A stretch of DNA of 64,000 nucleotides from NCBI GenBank assembly GCA_964621645.1, contig CAZUMH010000005.1, positions 1 through 64,000 on the forward strand, in the 5' to 3' direction. Below, piece after piece: positions 8,461-16,054 of the stretch. The position numbers were made by a program, and so were the translations under genes. The DNA is from CAZUMH01 sp964621645. Lineage in GTDB: Bacteria > Zhuqueibacterota > QNDG01 > JAGLOF01. Every line of letters begins with the position of its first letter. The first letter of the stretch is position 1. The notes beneath the pieces are model-generated. The model worked only from the letters and a program-made list of their open reading frames with translations, was not told the origin of the DNA and did no database searches.

Positions 8461-10812
8461 ATGAACAGACACATATCAGAGGTTGAACGGATCGCCCTGG
8501 AAAAGAGCGGCTACCGGCTTTCCTATCCACCGGAAGAGAAGATGGGCGTCATTGTTGTCCCCAATTTCCCGGAACTGGGAAAGCTGACAGCCTTACGCTT
8601 TCTGGAATGGGTACAGCAAAATCCGGGAGGAGTCGTTTCTCTGCCCACCGGCAAGACTCCGGAACACTTCATAAAACATGTGACCCGATTTTTACAAGGA
8701 TGGGAAGAAAAAAATATCCGGCAGGAACTTGAGCACGGGGGCATCGACGCAGGACAGCGGCCGGATATGCGGAGCCTTCACTTCGTCCAGATCGATGAAT
8801 TCTATCCCATCGATCCCTCCCAGCATAACAGCTTTTACTACTACGTCGAAAAATACTACCTGGGAGGGTTTCACCTGGACAAGGACAAGACCCTTTTAAT
8901 CAACTGCAATGAGATTGGCCTGCCGCCCGGTCTCTCCCTGGAGGATGTCTGGCCCAAAGGAGAAGTGGATCTCTCCCTGCGTTTCCGGCACCCGTCCACA
9001 CACTTGGAGCGACTGCAAAAAAACGTGCTGGAGGAAATCGACCAGTGGTGCTACGGCTATGGTGAACGAATCCGCGCCCTGGGAGGAATTGGATTTTTTC
9101 TGGGAGGCATCGGCCCTGACGGACACATCGCCTTCAACGTGCGGGGATCGGATCACCACAGCACCACCCGACTGACTGCCACCAACTACGAGACCCAGGC
9201 TGCGGCCGCCTCCGATCTTGGAGGGATCGAGGTGGCGCGTAAACGGCACGCTATCACCATCGGCCTGGGAACGATTGCGTATAATCCCGAGTGTACGGCG
9301 ATCATCATAGCTGCCGGGGAGGCCAAGGCGCCCCTGATTTATGATGCCGTGCATCAGACTCCCCACATCCGTTATCCGGCTACCTCTCTGCATAGGCTTC
9401 CCCATGCCAGGCTCTTCGCCACCAGGGGTGCCGCAAGTCTGCTGCCTGAGCGTTTTTACGCGGACCTTTCATCAAGCACAAGCGGGGAGATCCCGGAAGA
9501 ACTGAGGCACCAGATCCTCATTGAGCTGTCGTTGCAGAGATCTATCCCTGTATCGGAGCTGAAGGAGAAGGATATTAGCACGGACCGCTTCGGCAAAATC
9601 CTGCTGGAAAAATGCAGCCTCACGGCTGTTCAGCTCACCCGCGATCTGCAGAAATCCATGGAAGAAAAAATTGTGAAGGGCTCAGCCTATCCCGCAAATA
9701 CAGTCTTCCTCCACACGGCTCCCCATCATGACGACATCATGCTGGGCTACTTCCCTTACGCGGTGAGGACCATCCGCGAGCCCTCTAACAAACACCACTT
9801 CGCCTACCTGACCTCCGGATTTAATGCGGTTACCAATTCCTATGCCCTGACGCTCATCGAAAACCTTAAACGATTTCTCTACAGCCGGGAATTTCAAGCA
9901 CTGTTCGACGAAGGATATTTCCTCCAGCATACGGCCCACGGCCGCAACCGGGATGTCTGGCAGTATCTGGACGGTGTGGCCGGTGCCAATAATCATATGA
10001 AACGGGAGGGAGAAGCACGAAGAACGTTCCGTATCCTCATGGAAATCTTCGAAGAGGAAGATCCCGAGAATCTGGAAGACCGGGTTCGGGAGCTGGAGAA
10101 CTACTTCCAGACCCAGTATGCCGGGAAAAAAGACATTACCTACATTCAGCAATTCAAGGGGATGACGCGGGAATGGGAAGCGGACTGTCTCTGGGGCTAT
10201 CTCGGTTTCGACAGCGAATCCATTCATCATCTGCGTCTGGGATTTTATACGGGGGACATCTTCACCGAAGAACCGACCCTGGACCGGGACGTTCCGCCGA
10301 TTCTGAAGCTGCTCCGACAGGTAAACCCCCAGGTAATCAGTGTAGCCCTGGATCCGGAAGCCAGCGGACCTGACACTCACTATAAGGTCATGCAGGCGGT
10401 AAGCGAAGCGCTGAAACTCTACCAGAAGGAATCCGGCCGCACCGATATCCGGGTTCTGGGATACAGAAACGTCTGGTACCGCTTCCATCCTTCCAGAGCC
10501 AATCTCTACGTCCCGGTATCCTTGAACATGTTTGCCGTATTGCAGCAGATCTTTATAAACGCCTTCGTTTCCCAGAAAAGCGCTTCCTTCCCCAGCTACA
10601 GTTATGACGGCCCCTTCTCAGGGCTGGCTCAGCAGATTCAAGTGGAGCAGTACCAGCAGCTGAAGACCTGTCTGGGGCGCCGCTTTTTCAACGATCATTC
10701 GCGGCCGCTCATCAGGGGAGCGCGGGGCTTCGTCTATTTGCGGGAGATGTCGCCGGAAGAGTTCTACGCTCTGGCCCGGGAGTTGAAAGAAAGCACCGAG
10801 GCCGCTCTTTAA
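8461..10812 (+). CDS. Glucosamine-6-phosphate deaminase (NagB-like) fused to a PIG-L deacetylase domain
   Basis: This is a two-domain protein of 783 residues. The N-terminal part (about residues 25-350) is a NagB/6-phosphogluconolactonase-fold isomerase-deaminase, with Asp112-Glu113 in QIDEFYP and the GGIGPDGHIAFN motif (Asp220, His222). The C-terminal part (about 410-780) is a PIG-L/LmbE-type zinc deacetylase with the metal motif H422-H-D-D425 in APHHDDIMLG. NagB converts glucosamine-6-phosphate to fructose-6-phosphate; PIG-L enzymes de-N-acetylate GlcNAc conjugates. The fusion would couple deacetylation to deamination of an amino sugar. Similar fusions are known in Bacteroidetes-type genomes. 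It carries no signal peptide, so it is cytoplasmic. Confidence 0.93.
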   Translation: MNRHISEVERIALEKSGYRLSYPPEEKMGVIVVPNFPELGKLTALRFLEWVQQNPGGVVSLPTGKTPEHFIKHVTRFLQGWEEKNIRQELEHGGIDAGQRPDMRSLHFVQIDEFYPIDPSQHNSFYYYVEKYYLGGFHLDKDKTLLINCNEIGLPPGLSLEDVWPKGEVDLSLRFRHPSTHLERLQKNVLEEIDQWCYGYGERIRALGGIGFFLGGIGPDGHIAFNVRGSDHHSTTRLTATNYETQAAAASDLGGIEVARKRHAITIGLGTIAYNPECTAIIIAAGEAKAPLIYDAVHQTPHIRYPATSLHRLPHARLFATRGAASLLPERFYADLSSSTSGEIPEELRHQILIELSLQRSIPVSELKEKDISTDRFGKILLEKCSLTAVQLTRDLQKSMEEKIVKGSAYPANTVFLHTAPHHDDIMLGYFPYAVRTIREPSNKHHFAYLTSGFNAVTNSYALTLIENLKRFLYSREFQALFDEGYFLQHTAHGRNRDVWQYLDGVAGANNHMKREGEARRTFRILMEIFEEEDPENLEDRVRELENYFQTQYAGKKDITYIQQFKGMTREWEADCLWGYLGFDSESIHHLRLGFYTGDIFTEEPTLDRDVPPILKLLRQVNPQVISVALDPEASGPDTHYKVMQAVSEALKLYQKESGRTDIRVLGYRNVWYRFHPSRANLYVPVSLNMFAVLQQIFINAFVSQKSASFPSYSYDGPFSGLAQQIQVEQYQQLKTCLGRRFFNDHSRPLIRGARGFVYLREMSPEEFYALARELKESTEAAL

Positions 10813-10851
10813 TAATAACAGATTCAACTGGATGATAAAAGGAGGATTACT

Positions 10852-11586
10852 ATGAGAGTCTTGATTATTATGGGGACAATCGTCGGCATGCTGCTGGTAG
10901 CCCTCTGCCTGGGAAAGCATAATTACGAAAAAGATATAATCAGCACCGCTAAAGGAGATCTGGAAATAACCTTCTTCGGCCACGCCACATTCATGATGGC
11001 CTGGAACGATTTGATCATCCATGTCGACCCTGTCAGCCAAGAGGCGGATTATGCCGCCCAGCCCAAAGCCGATATTATTCTGGTGACTCATGAGCACGGT
11101 GACCATCTAGACACCGCCGCCATCAAGAAGATCCGCACGCCTGATACCGAAATCATCTACACGGAAGCCTGCTCCGAGAAGCTTGCCGGCGGCAAAATCA
11201 TGGTCAATGGTGATTCGCTTACCGTGAAGGGGATTCTTATCGAGGCCGTTCCCGCCTACAACATCCAGCACAAGCGGCCCAACGGTGGCCCCTTTCACCC
11301 CAAGGGCCGAGGCAACGGCTACGTGCTTGACCTGGCGGGAACCAGAGTCTACATCGCCGGGGACACGGAAAACATCCCCGAAATGGCCGATCTGAACAAT
11401 ATCGACATCGCCTTTCTGCCTATGAATCTGCCCTATACCATGACTCCGGAAATGGCGGCCGCCGCTGCCAGGATGTTCCATCCGAAGATTCTCTACCCCT
11501 ACCATTACGGTAACACCGATCCCCGGAAACTGGTGGATCTGCTTAAGGATGCCAGCATCGAGGTACGTGTCCGGCAGATGCAATAA
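10852..11586 (+). CDS. Metallo-beta-lactamase fold hydrolase (UlaG/YtnP-like), membrane-anchored
   Basis: This 244-residue MBL-fold hydrolase has an uncleaved-looking N-terminal hydrophobic segment (residues 2-20). The metal-binding motif is intact: His80, His82, Asp84 and His85 in VTHEHGDHLD. GDTE (near residue 170) and the C-terminal LYPYHYGNTDP fit the L-ascorbate-6-phosphate lactonase-like branch of metal-dependent hydrolases. AGGAGG is well placed before the ATG. It follows the NagB/PIG-L fusion by 39 bp and could share its transcript. The substrate is unknown; a lactone or phosphoester is plausible. Confidence 0.88.
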   Translation: MRVLIIMGTIVGMLLVALCLGKHNYEKDIISTAKGDLEITFFGHATFMMAWNDLIIHVDPVSQEADYAAQPKADIILVTHEHGDHLDTAAIKKIRTPDTEIIYTEACSEKLAGGKIMVNGDSLTVKGILIEAVPAYNIQHKRPNGGPFHPKGRGNGYVLDLAGTRVYIAGDTENIPEMADLNNIDIAFLPMNLPYTMTPEMAAAAARMFHPKILYPYHYGNTDPRKLVDLLKDASIEVRVRQMQ

Positions 11587-11671
11587 TAGGATTCGGCATC
11601 CGCATACAAGGATATCCTTATACTCAAGATAATCTTTGAAAGCAGGTATCGGTCCTTAGTGAGGGTTACTC

Positions 11672-12526
11672 ATGCGTCTCTGCACCATTGCCCACGAGGG
11701 AAAGGATCAGGGGAGTCTTCTCCTTGAAAGCCGGGTAATCCCGTTTGAATCGATCAATACATCCCTTGGAACTTCTTTGCCGGAGAACGTGGGAGAACTG
11801 ATCTTTTCAGGAAGGATTGAAGAGCTCCGGTCGCTGCTGCCCCGCCTTCAGTATCAGGTGCAATCCGGCATTCCAATGGAGGAAGCCGTCTGGCGCGCCC
11901 CTTATCTGCATCCAGGCAAAATCTGGGGTATCGGACTCAACTACCCACGCCATGCCGGCGATCTTCGTGAGCAGACTCCCATGGATGAACCGGCCAGCTT
12001 CATGAAACCGGACACCACCATCATCGGCCCCGGCCAGCCTGTGCGGCTGCCGCCTCAGTCGAGGCGGGTGACCGGTGAAGCGGAAATCGGGGTCATCATC
12101 GGTCAGGAATGCAAAGACGTGCCCCTGAATCGGGTCCGGGATGTCATCCTCGGCTATACGACCATCATAGATATGACCGCGGAGGACATTCTGAAGCGCA
12201 ATCCCCGTTTTCTCACCCGCAGCAAGAGTTTCGACACTTTCTTCAGCTTCGGCCCCCTCATCGTCACCGCAGATGAAATTGAGGATGTAAACAAACTCAC
12301 CATCACGACTTGGCACAACGGGAGAAAACACCGGGCCGCACCGGTCGGGGATATGACGTTTCCTCCCTTTGAGCTGGTGTCCTTTCACTCCCACGTCATG
12401 ACCCTCAAACCCGGGGATATCATCTCCTGCGGCACCCCGGGTGCCGCTCCCCTGGCCCCGGGGGATGTGGTGGGCTGCACTGTGGACCAAATCGGCAGCC
12501 TGGAAAATCCCGTGCAGGCTTACTGA
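11672..12526 (+). CDS. Fumarylacetoacetate hydrolase family protein
   Basis: This 284-residue protein belongs to the FAH superfamily of Mg2+-dependent C-C hydrolases, decarboxylases and keto-enol isomerases. The metal ligands Glu136 and Glu138 (TGEAEIG) and Asp167 (IIDMTAED) are all visible. Also present are the IWGIGLNY motif at the domain entrance and the C-terminal LKPGDIISCGTPGAAP, where family members usually read GTPxGV. Residues 1-75 form the poorly conserved cap region. Likely roles are 2-keto-3-deoxy sugar acid or oxaloacetate chemistry; the exact reaction cannot be read. The gene ends in front of a hairpin shared with the convergent DUF89 gene. Confidence 0.9.
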   Translation: MRLCTIAHEGKDQGSLLLESRVIPFESINTSLGTSLPENVGELIFSGRIEELRSLLPRLQYQVQSGIPMEEAVWRAPYLHPGKIWGIGLNYPRHAGDLREQTPMDEPASFMKPDTTIIGPGQPVRLPPQSRRVTGEAEIGVIIGQECKDVPLNRVRDVILGYTTIIDMTAEDILKRNPRFLTRSKSFDTFFSFGPLIVTADEIEDVNKLTITTWHNGRKHRAAPVGDMTFPPFELVSFHSHVMTLKPGDIISCGTPGAAPLAPGDVVGCTVDQIGSLENPVQAY

Positions 12527-12590
12527 GCTGGATCTCTGATACTTCAACATCGGGAATGGGAGACAGAGAAGCGGATCTTCTCTGCGGTCC

Positions 12591-12638
12591 TATAAAAGGA
12601 AGGCCCCGGACCCGCTCCCGAAGGAACGAATCCGGGGT
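12591..12638 (-). terminator. UUCG-capped hairpin terminator between convergent genes
   Basis: On the minus strand, a 7-bp outer stem (12637-12631 with 12610-12604, CCCCGGA/TCCGGGG) encloses a second stem, CGTTCC/GGAGCG, closed by a C(TTCG)G tetraloop. CTTCCTTTTA follows. It lies 60 bp downstream of the DUF89 gene and is a good intrinsic terminator for it. On the plus strand the hairpin has no T tract and probably only blocks read-through from the FAH gene. Confidence 0.75.
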
Positions 12639-12697
12639 CACAAATCATGAACGCATCGTGATACATTCAGTATCAGAATGCTTTGAAATTTACAAAA

Positions 12698-13570
12698 TTA
12701 TCCCTCTTTTGACAAGATATTTTTATCCTGCCCGAAGACCAGATCACCCGGACGCACCCCCAAAGCCTCAGCCACCACCTCGCACTTGGCCCTGAGCAGG
12801 AAGAAAATCCTCTCATCCCGTCCGACCAGCGATTCAAAATTGCCGTGTCCCTTGGCCAGAATGACATCCGCCTTCTCCCAGGCTTTGAGGAACAGCTCCC
12901 CGGCAGCATCATAATTGATTCCGATATCGTCCGATCCTGATTCGATTATCTCGACCAGATCCGCCAGACCGGTAAGGCGGGCGTCCTCCAGAAGGACGTC
13001 GTTGATCACCGGTCCTGACTTCACCACGAAGATTACATTCACTCCGCGGGTAAGCAGCGTCTCCACCAGAGCCCGGTCGAAGACGATCTCGCCGCTGTTA
13101 TCTCCCAGGTAGAGGAGCTTCGTCCCCCGGCCCAGAATCTTCCGGAAGGCTGCCGTATCATCCCGGGCGAACCGCAGCCCGGTGGCCCGGTCCAGCTCTT
13201 CCTCCAGATCCCAGGTCTGGCCTATCCCCAGATCGATGACGTTGCCTGCTGCGGCAATGTGCAATGCGGCCGCGAGAGGATCATCGGCAGCGGCAATAAT
13301 GCGGCGCATTCTGGGCAGCAGTTTCAAGGCCTCCTCATTTGTACGCGTCTTTACCTCCTGATAGGGATCGGAGACGCCTGTCACCTCACTGACAATGCGG
13401 TACACCGGCGTGGACAGGGCCGCCGGCGTCAGATGCAAATCGGCTTGCTGGACCAGCTCCGCCGCCCTGTTTATCACTTCCCTCTGCAGAGCAACATCCC
13501 GGGTGGCTAGTTTGACCGTATTAAACGCCTGCTTCATGAGGCAGGCCAGACAATCAATATTGGATTCCAC
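12698..13570 (-). CDS. DUF89 / ARMT1-like damage-control phosphatase
   Basis: This 290-residue protein of the DUF89 (damage-control phosphatase, ARMT1-like) family acts as a metal-dependent phosphatase on reactive sugar phosphates and related damaged metabolites. Visible features are the N-terminal DCLACL pair (Cys7/Cys10) shared by many prokaryotic members, Asn110 and Asp113 in AAGNVIDLG, the LGDNSGEIVFD metal site (Asp157, Asn158, Asp165) and KGHGNFES near the C-terminus. No signal peptide is present. It is transcribed alone, from its own promoter to its own terminator, divergent from the glycan-degradation block. A connection to sugar catabolism is possible but not shown. Confidence 0.9.
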   Translation of the reverse strand: MESNIDCLACLMKQAFNTVKLATRDVALQREVINRAAELVQQADLHLTPAALSTPVYRIVSEVTGVSDPYQEVKTRTNEEALKLLPRMRRIIAAADDPLAAALHIAAAGNVIDLGIGQTWDLEEELDRATGLRFARDDTAAFRKILGRGTKLLYLGDNSGEIVFDRALVETLLTRGVNVIFVVKSGPVINDVLLEDARLTGLADLVEIIESGSDDIGINYDAAGELFLKAWEKADVILAKGHGNFESLVGRDERIFFLLRAKCEVVAEALGVRPGDLVFGQDKNILSKEG

Positions 13571-13614
13571 TGTATTTCCGCCTTTGCGGTTTTCTTTCCT
13601 GGATCAGGATTCTT

Positions 13615-13642
13615 AAGTTACAATCATTTTCTTTATTGTCAA
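13615..13642 (-). promoter_or_regulatory. Putative sigma70-type promoter of the DUF89 gene
   Basis: On the minus strand, TTGACA (13642-13637) and TAACTT (13620-13615) are separated by 16 bases, about 45 bp upstream of the DUF89 start. Confidence 0.55.
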
Positions 13643-13660
13643 GGGAAAACATCTTTGCCG

Positions 13661-13689
13661 TTGACATCCAGACAGGGATTTTGTATTTT
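13661..13689 (+). promoter_or_regulatory. Putative sigma70-type promoter of the glycan/glycoprotein block
   Basis: TTGACA (13661-13666), a 17-base spacer and TATTTT (13684-13689). The predicted start near 13696 leaves a leader of about 260 nt before the first gene. It is the best promoter seen ahead of the 20-kb co-directional block. Confidence 0.65.
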
Positions 13690-13692
13690 TCA

Positions 13693-13704
13693 GTTATCGA
13701 TAAC
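13693..13704. promoter_or_regulatory. Operator-like palindrome GTTATCGATAAC
   Basis: This perfect 12-bp palindrome with a central CG overlaps the predicted +1 of the promoter at 13661-13689. A central CG in an A/T-rich palindrome is typical of LacI-family operators. Its position would block promoter clearance. No regulator gene is in the window. Confidence 0.5.
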
Positions 13705-13957
13705 GAATCGGTATGTCGGTAAAAATCCCTGCCCCTGCAAATCCAAACCGGAGTAATTTTTATGCGCGGAAAGCTCAAAATATCTCCTGTACGTATCACC
13801 CTTTTGAGGAACTGTTAACAACGGTGCCTTTCCCTGCTATGGAAACGGCGGCATAGCGCCTCTTTCAGGAAAAATATCCCGCTTTCGCAGGGAGATAACG
13901 GACATTACGGCGTATTTTTCGATTGTATCGCACCGTATTACAAGGAGCATCCCAGCT

Positions 13958-16003
13958 ATGGAAAAAAACCGTTTGCCGTTTTTCCTTTTTCTTTTTCTGG
14001 TCTTTTTCTCCTGCCGGGGCCAGCAGGCCAACCGGCTCTATCCCGTCAATACTCCTCCGCTCAAACCCACGGCCTTCACCAAACTGCCGCTGGGCGCGGT
14101 GAAACCGGCCGGCTGGCTGCTTGACCAGCTCAAGGCCCAGGCCACGGGATTGACCGGCAATCTGGACCAATTCTGGCCCGATCTGACCAATTCCGCCTGG
14201 AAAGGCGGCAGCGGCGAAGCCTGGGAACGGGGGCCCTACTATCTGGACGGTCTCGTGCCTCTGGCCTACCTGCTCGATGACAAAAATCTCATTGCCAAAG
14301 TCCAGAAATGGATCGATCCCATCATTGAGAGCGCCAAGCCGAACGGCTGGTTCGGACCGGAAAAGAACACGGACCGCTGGCCCCTGGCCGTGGCCTCCAA
14401 GGTCCTCTGGCAGTATTATGATGCCACCCGGGACATGCGGGCCCTGAATGTACTGAAAGGATATTTTCGTTATCTGCGGGACAATCCTCCCGACTGGCCG
14501 GACAGCACCTGGAGGGGAGTGCGGGCCATGGAGACCGCCGTCACGGGGTACTCGCTCTACCGCGTCACCGGGGATAAGGATATTCTCGAAACGATTTCCA
14601 CTATCTTTCACAACAGTTTCGACTGGACCGGCTATTATAAAACATTTCCCTGGGATTCTGCCGCGGTTGCCGAAGGCCGGATCCCTCTGAATTGGGAAGC
14701 CGACGGACTAACGGCCCATGTGGTCAATAACGCCATGGCCGTTAAATATCCCGGCCTCTGGTATCAGCAGTCGGGAGACGAGCGCTATCGGAAAGCGGTC
14801 TTGGAAGCGCTGAAAAAGTATGACCGCAACCACGGACAGGTGGGCGGCAGGTTTTCCGGAGACGAGCATCTTTTCGGGAAACGTCCCACTCAGGGCACGG
14901 AACTCTGTTCCGTGGTCGAACTCATGTTCTCCCTGGAGAATCTGCTGGAAATCATGGGTGATCCCTGCCTGGCTGACCGCCTGGAACTGCTGGCATACAA
15001 CTCTCTGCCCGGCACCATGACTCCCGATTGCTGGGCTCATCAGTACGATCAGCAGGCCAATCAGATTCTGGTGACCCGGGCCCCGCGGCAATGGAGCACC
15101 AACAAGGATGCTTCCAACATTTACGGCCTCATGCCCAACTATCCCTGCTGTCTGGCCAACATGCATCAAGGCTGGCCCAAGCTGGTTACGCATCTCTGGA
15201 TGGCCACTCCGGACAACGGACTGGCCGCTCTGGTCTACGCTCCATCTACGGTGACCGCAAGGGTTGCCGATGGACAGACGGTCACCCTGGAAGAAGTAAC
15301 CGATTACCCCTTCGAGGGGACCATTCGTCTGCGCATCAAGACAGATAAGGAGATCCGCTTCCCGATCTATCTGCGCATCCCCGGCTGGGCCAGCGATGCC
15401 ACCCTTACCTGGGGAGACGATCTCCTCACTCCGGATGCGGACCGCATCGTTCGGGTCGAGCATACCTGGCAGAACGGTGACGAGATCATGCTCACCCTGC
15501 CGATGGACATCGAAGTGGAAAAAAGGTTCAATAACGCCGCCGCTATCCGCCGCGGCCCCCTCTATTTCTCGCTGCGCATCGGGAAAAAATACAAGAAGAT
15601 CGACCTTAATGAGAGAAATTTCGGCAGCATTCCCTACCGGGGATCGGTGGATTGGGAAATCCGGCCCACTACTCCCTGGAATGTAGCGCTGCTTCTGCGG
15701 GACGATCTTCCCGATTATGGATTCTCTCTGCATCGTTTTCCCATCTCCCGTTACCCCTTCTCGGACCAGGGCGAAATGATCTACGACGCCAACTCAAACA
15801 GCTACGGCAGATGGCCCCATTCGGCGCCGGTGGTCCTGCAGGTTCAAGGGAAAATCCTGTCGGGATGGGGAATAAAATACAACTCCGCCGAGGATCCGCC
15901 TCTCAGTCCGGTAAAATCCGCAGAGCCCCTGCAAACCTGGCAGCTTGTCCCGTACGGCTGCGCCCGCCTCCGGATAAGCGAATTCCCGGTGCTACAAAAG
16001 TAG
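13958..16003 (+). CDS. GH127-like (DUF1680) glycoside hydrolase, probable lipoprotein
   Basis: This 681-residue envelope enzyme is related to GH127/GH146 beta-L-arabinofuranosidases. The N-terminus has a lipobox-like VFFSC (Cys19). An alpha/alpha-barrel region with many aromatic residues spans roughly 40-400, followed by beta-sandwich repeats. The zinc-thiolate site of GH127 can be read: Glu315-x-Cys317 (GTELCSV) and Cys397-Cys398 (NYPCCLAN), the first of the Cys pair being the nucleophile by analogy with HypBA1. The acid/base is probably Glu303 in FSGDEHLFG. It differs from the two canonical GH127 genes downstream, which have TETC and CACCP, so it is a separate subfamily. It is the first gene of the block; no strong ribosome binding site was identified. 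Confidence 0.85.
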   Translation: MEKNRLPFFLFLFLVFFSCRGQQANRLYPVNTPPLKPTAFTKLPLGAVKPAGWLLDQLKAQATGLTGNLDQFWPDLTNSAWKGGSGEAWERGPYYLDGLVPLAYLLDDKNLIAKVQKWIDPIIESAKPNGWFGPEKNTDRWPLAVASKVLWQYYDATRDMRALNVLKGYFRYLRDNPPDWPDSTWRGVRAMETAVTGYSLYRVTGDKDILETISTIFHNSFDWTGYYKTFPWDSAAVAEGRIPLNWEADGLTAHVVNNAMAVKYPGLWYQQSGDERYRKAVLEALKKYDRNHGQVGGRFSGDEHLFGKRPTQGTELCSVVELMFSLENLLEIMGDPCLADRLELLAYNSLPGTMTPDCWAHQYDQQANQILVTRAPRQWSTNKDASNIYGLMPNYPCCLANMHQGWPKLVTHLWMATPDNGLAALVYAPSTVTARVADGQTVTLEEVTDYPFEGTIRLRIKTDKEIRFPIYLRIPGWASDATLTWGDDLLTPDADRIVRVEHTWQNGDEIMLTLPMDIEVEKRFNNAAAIRRGPLYFSLRIGKKYKKIDLNERNFGSIPYRGSVDWEIRPTTPWNVALLLRDDLPDYGFSLHRFPISRYPFSDQGEMIYDANSNSYGRWPHSAPVVLQVQGKILSGWGIKYNSAEDPPLSPVKSAEPLQTWQLVPYGCARLRISEFPVLQK

Positions 16004-16054
16004 GCCAGCGGCACTGGGCGGGAAGAACCGCAGGAAAAAGAAGGAGGATTATAG

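Larger units (their letters stand above)
13571..13957. other. Divergent intergenic region (387 bp) with two promoters and an operator-like palindrome
   Basis: There is no gene here. The stretch holds a minus-strand promoter for the DUF89 gene, a plus-strand promoter for the glycan-degradation block and a 12-bp palindrome at the predicted plus-strand start site. About 250 bases of leader then run to the GH127-like gene. I saw no convincing riboswitch fold in the leader. Short open frames here (for example minus 13799-13554) overlap the promoters and have no recognisable product. Confidence 0.7.
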
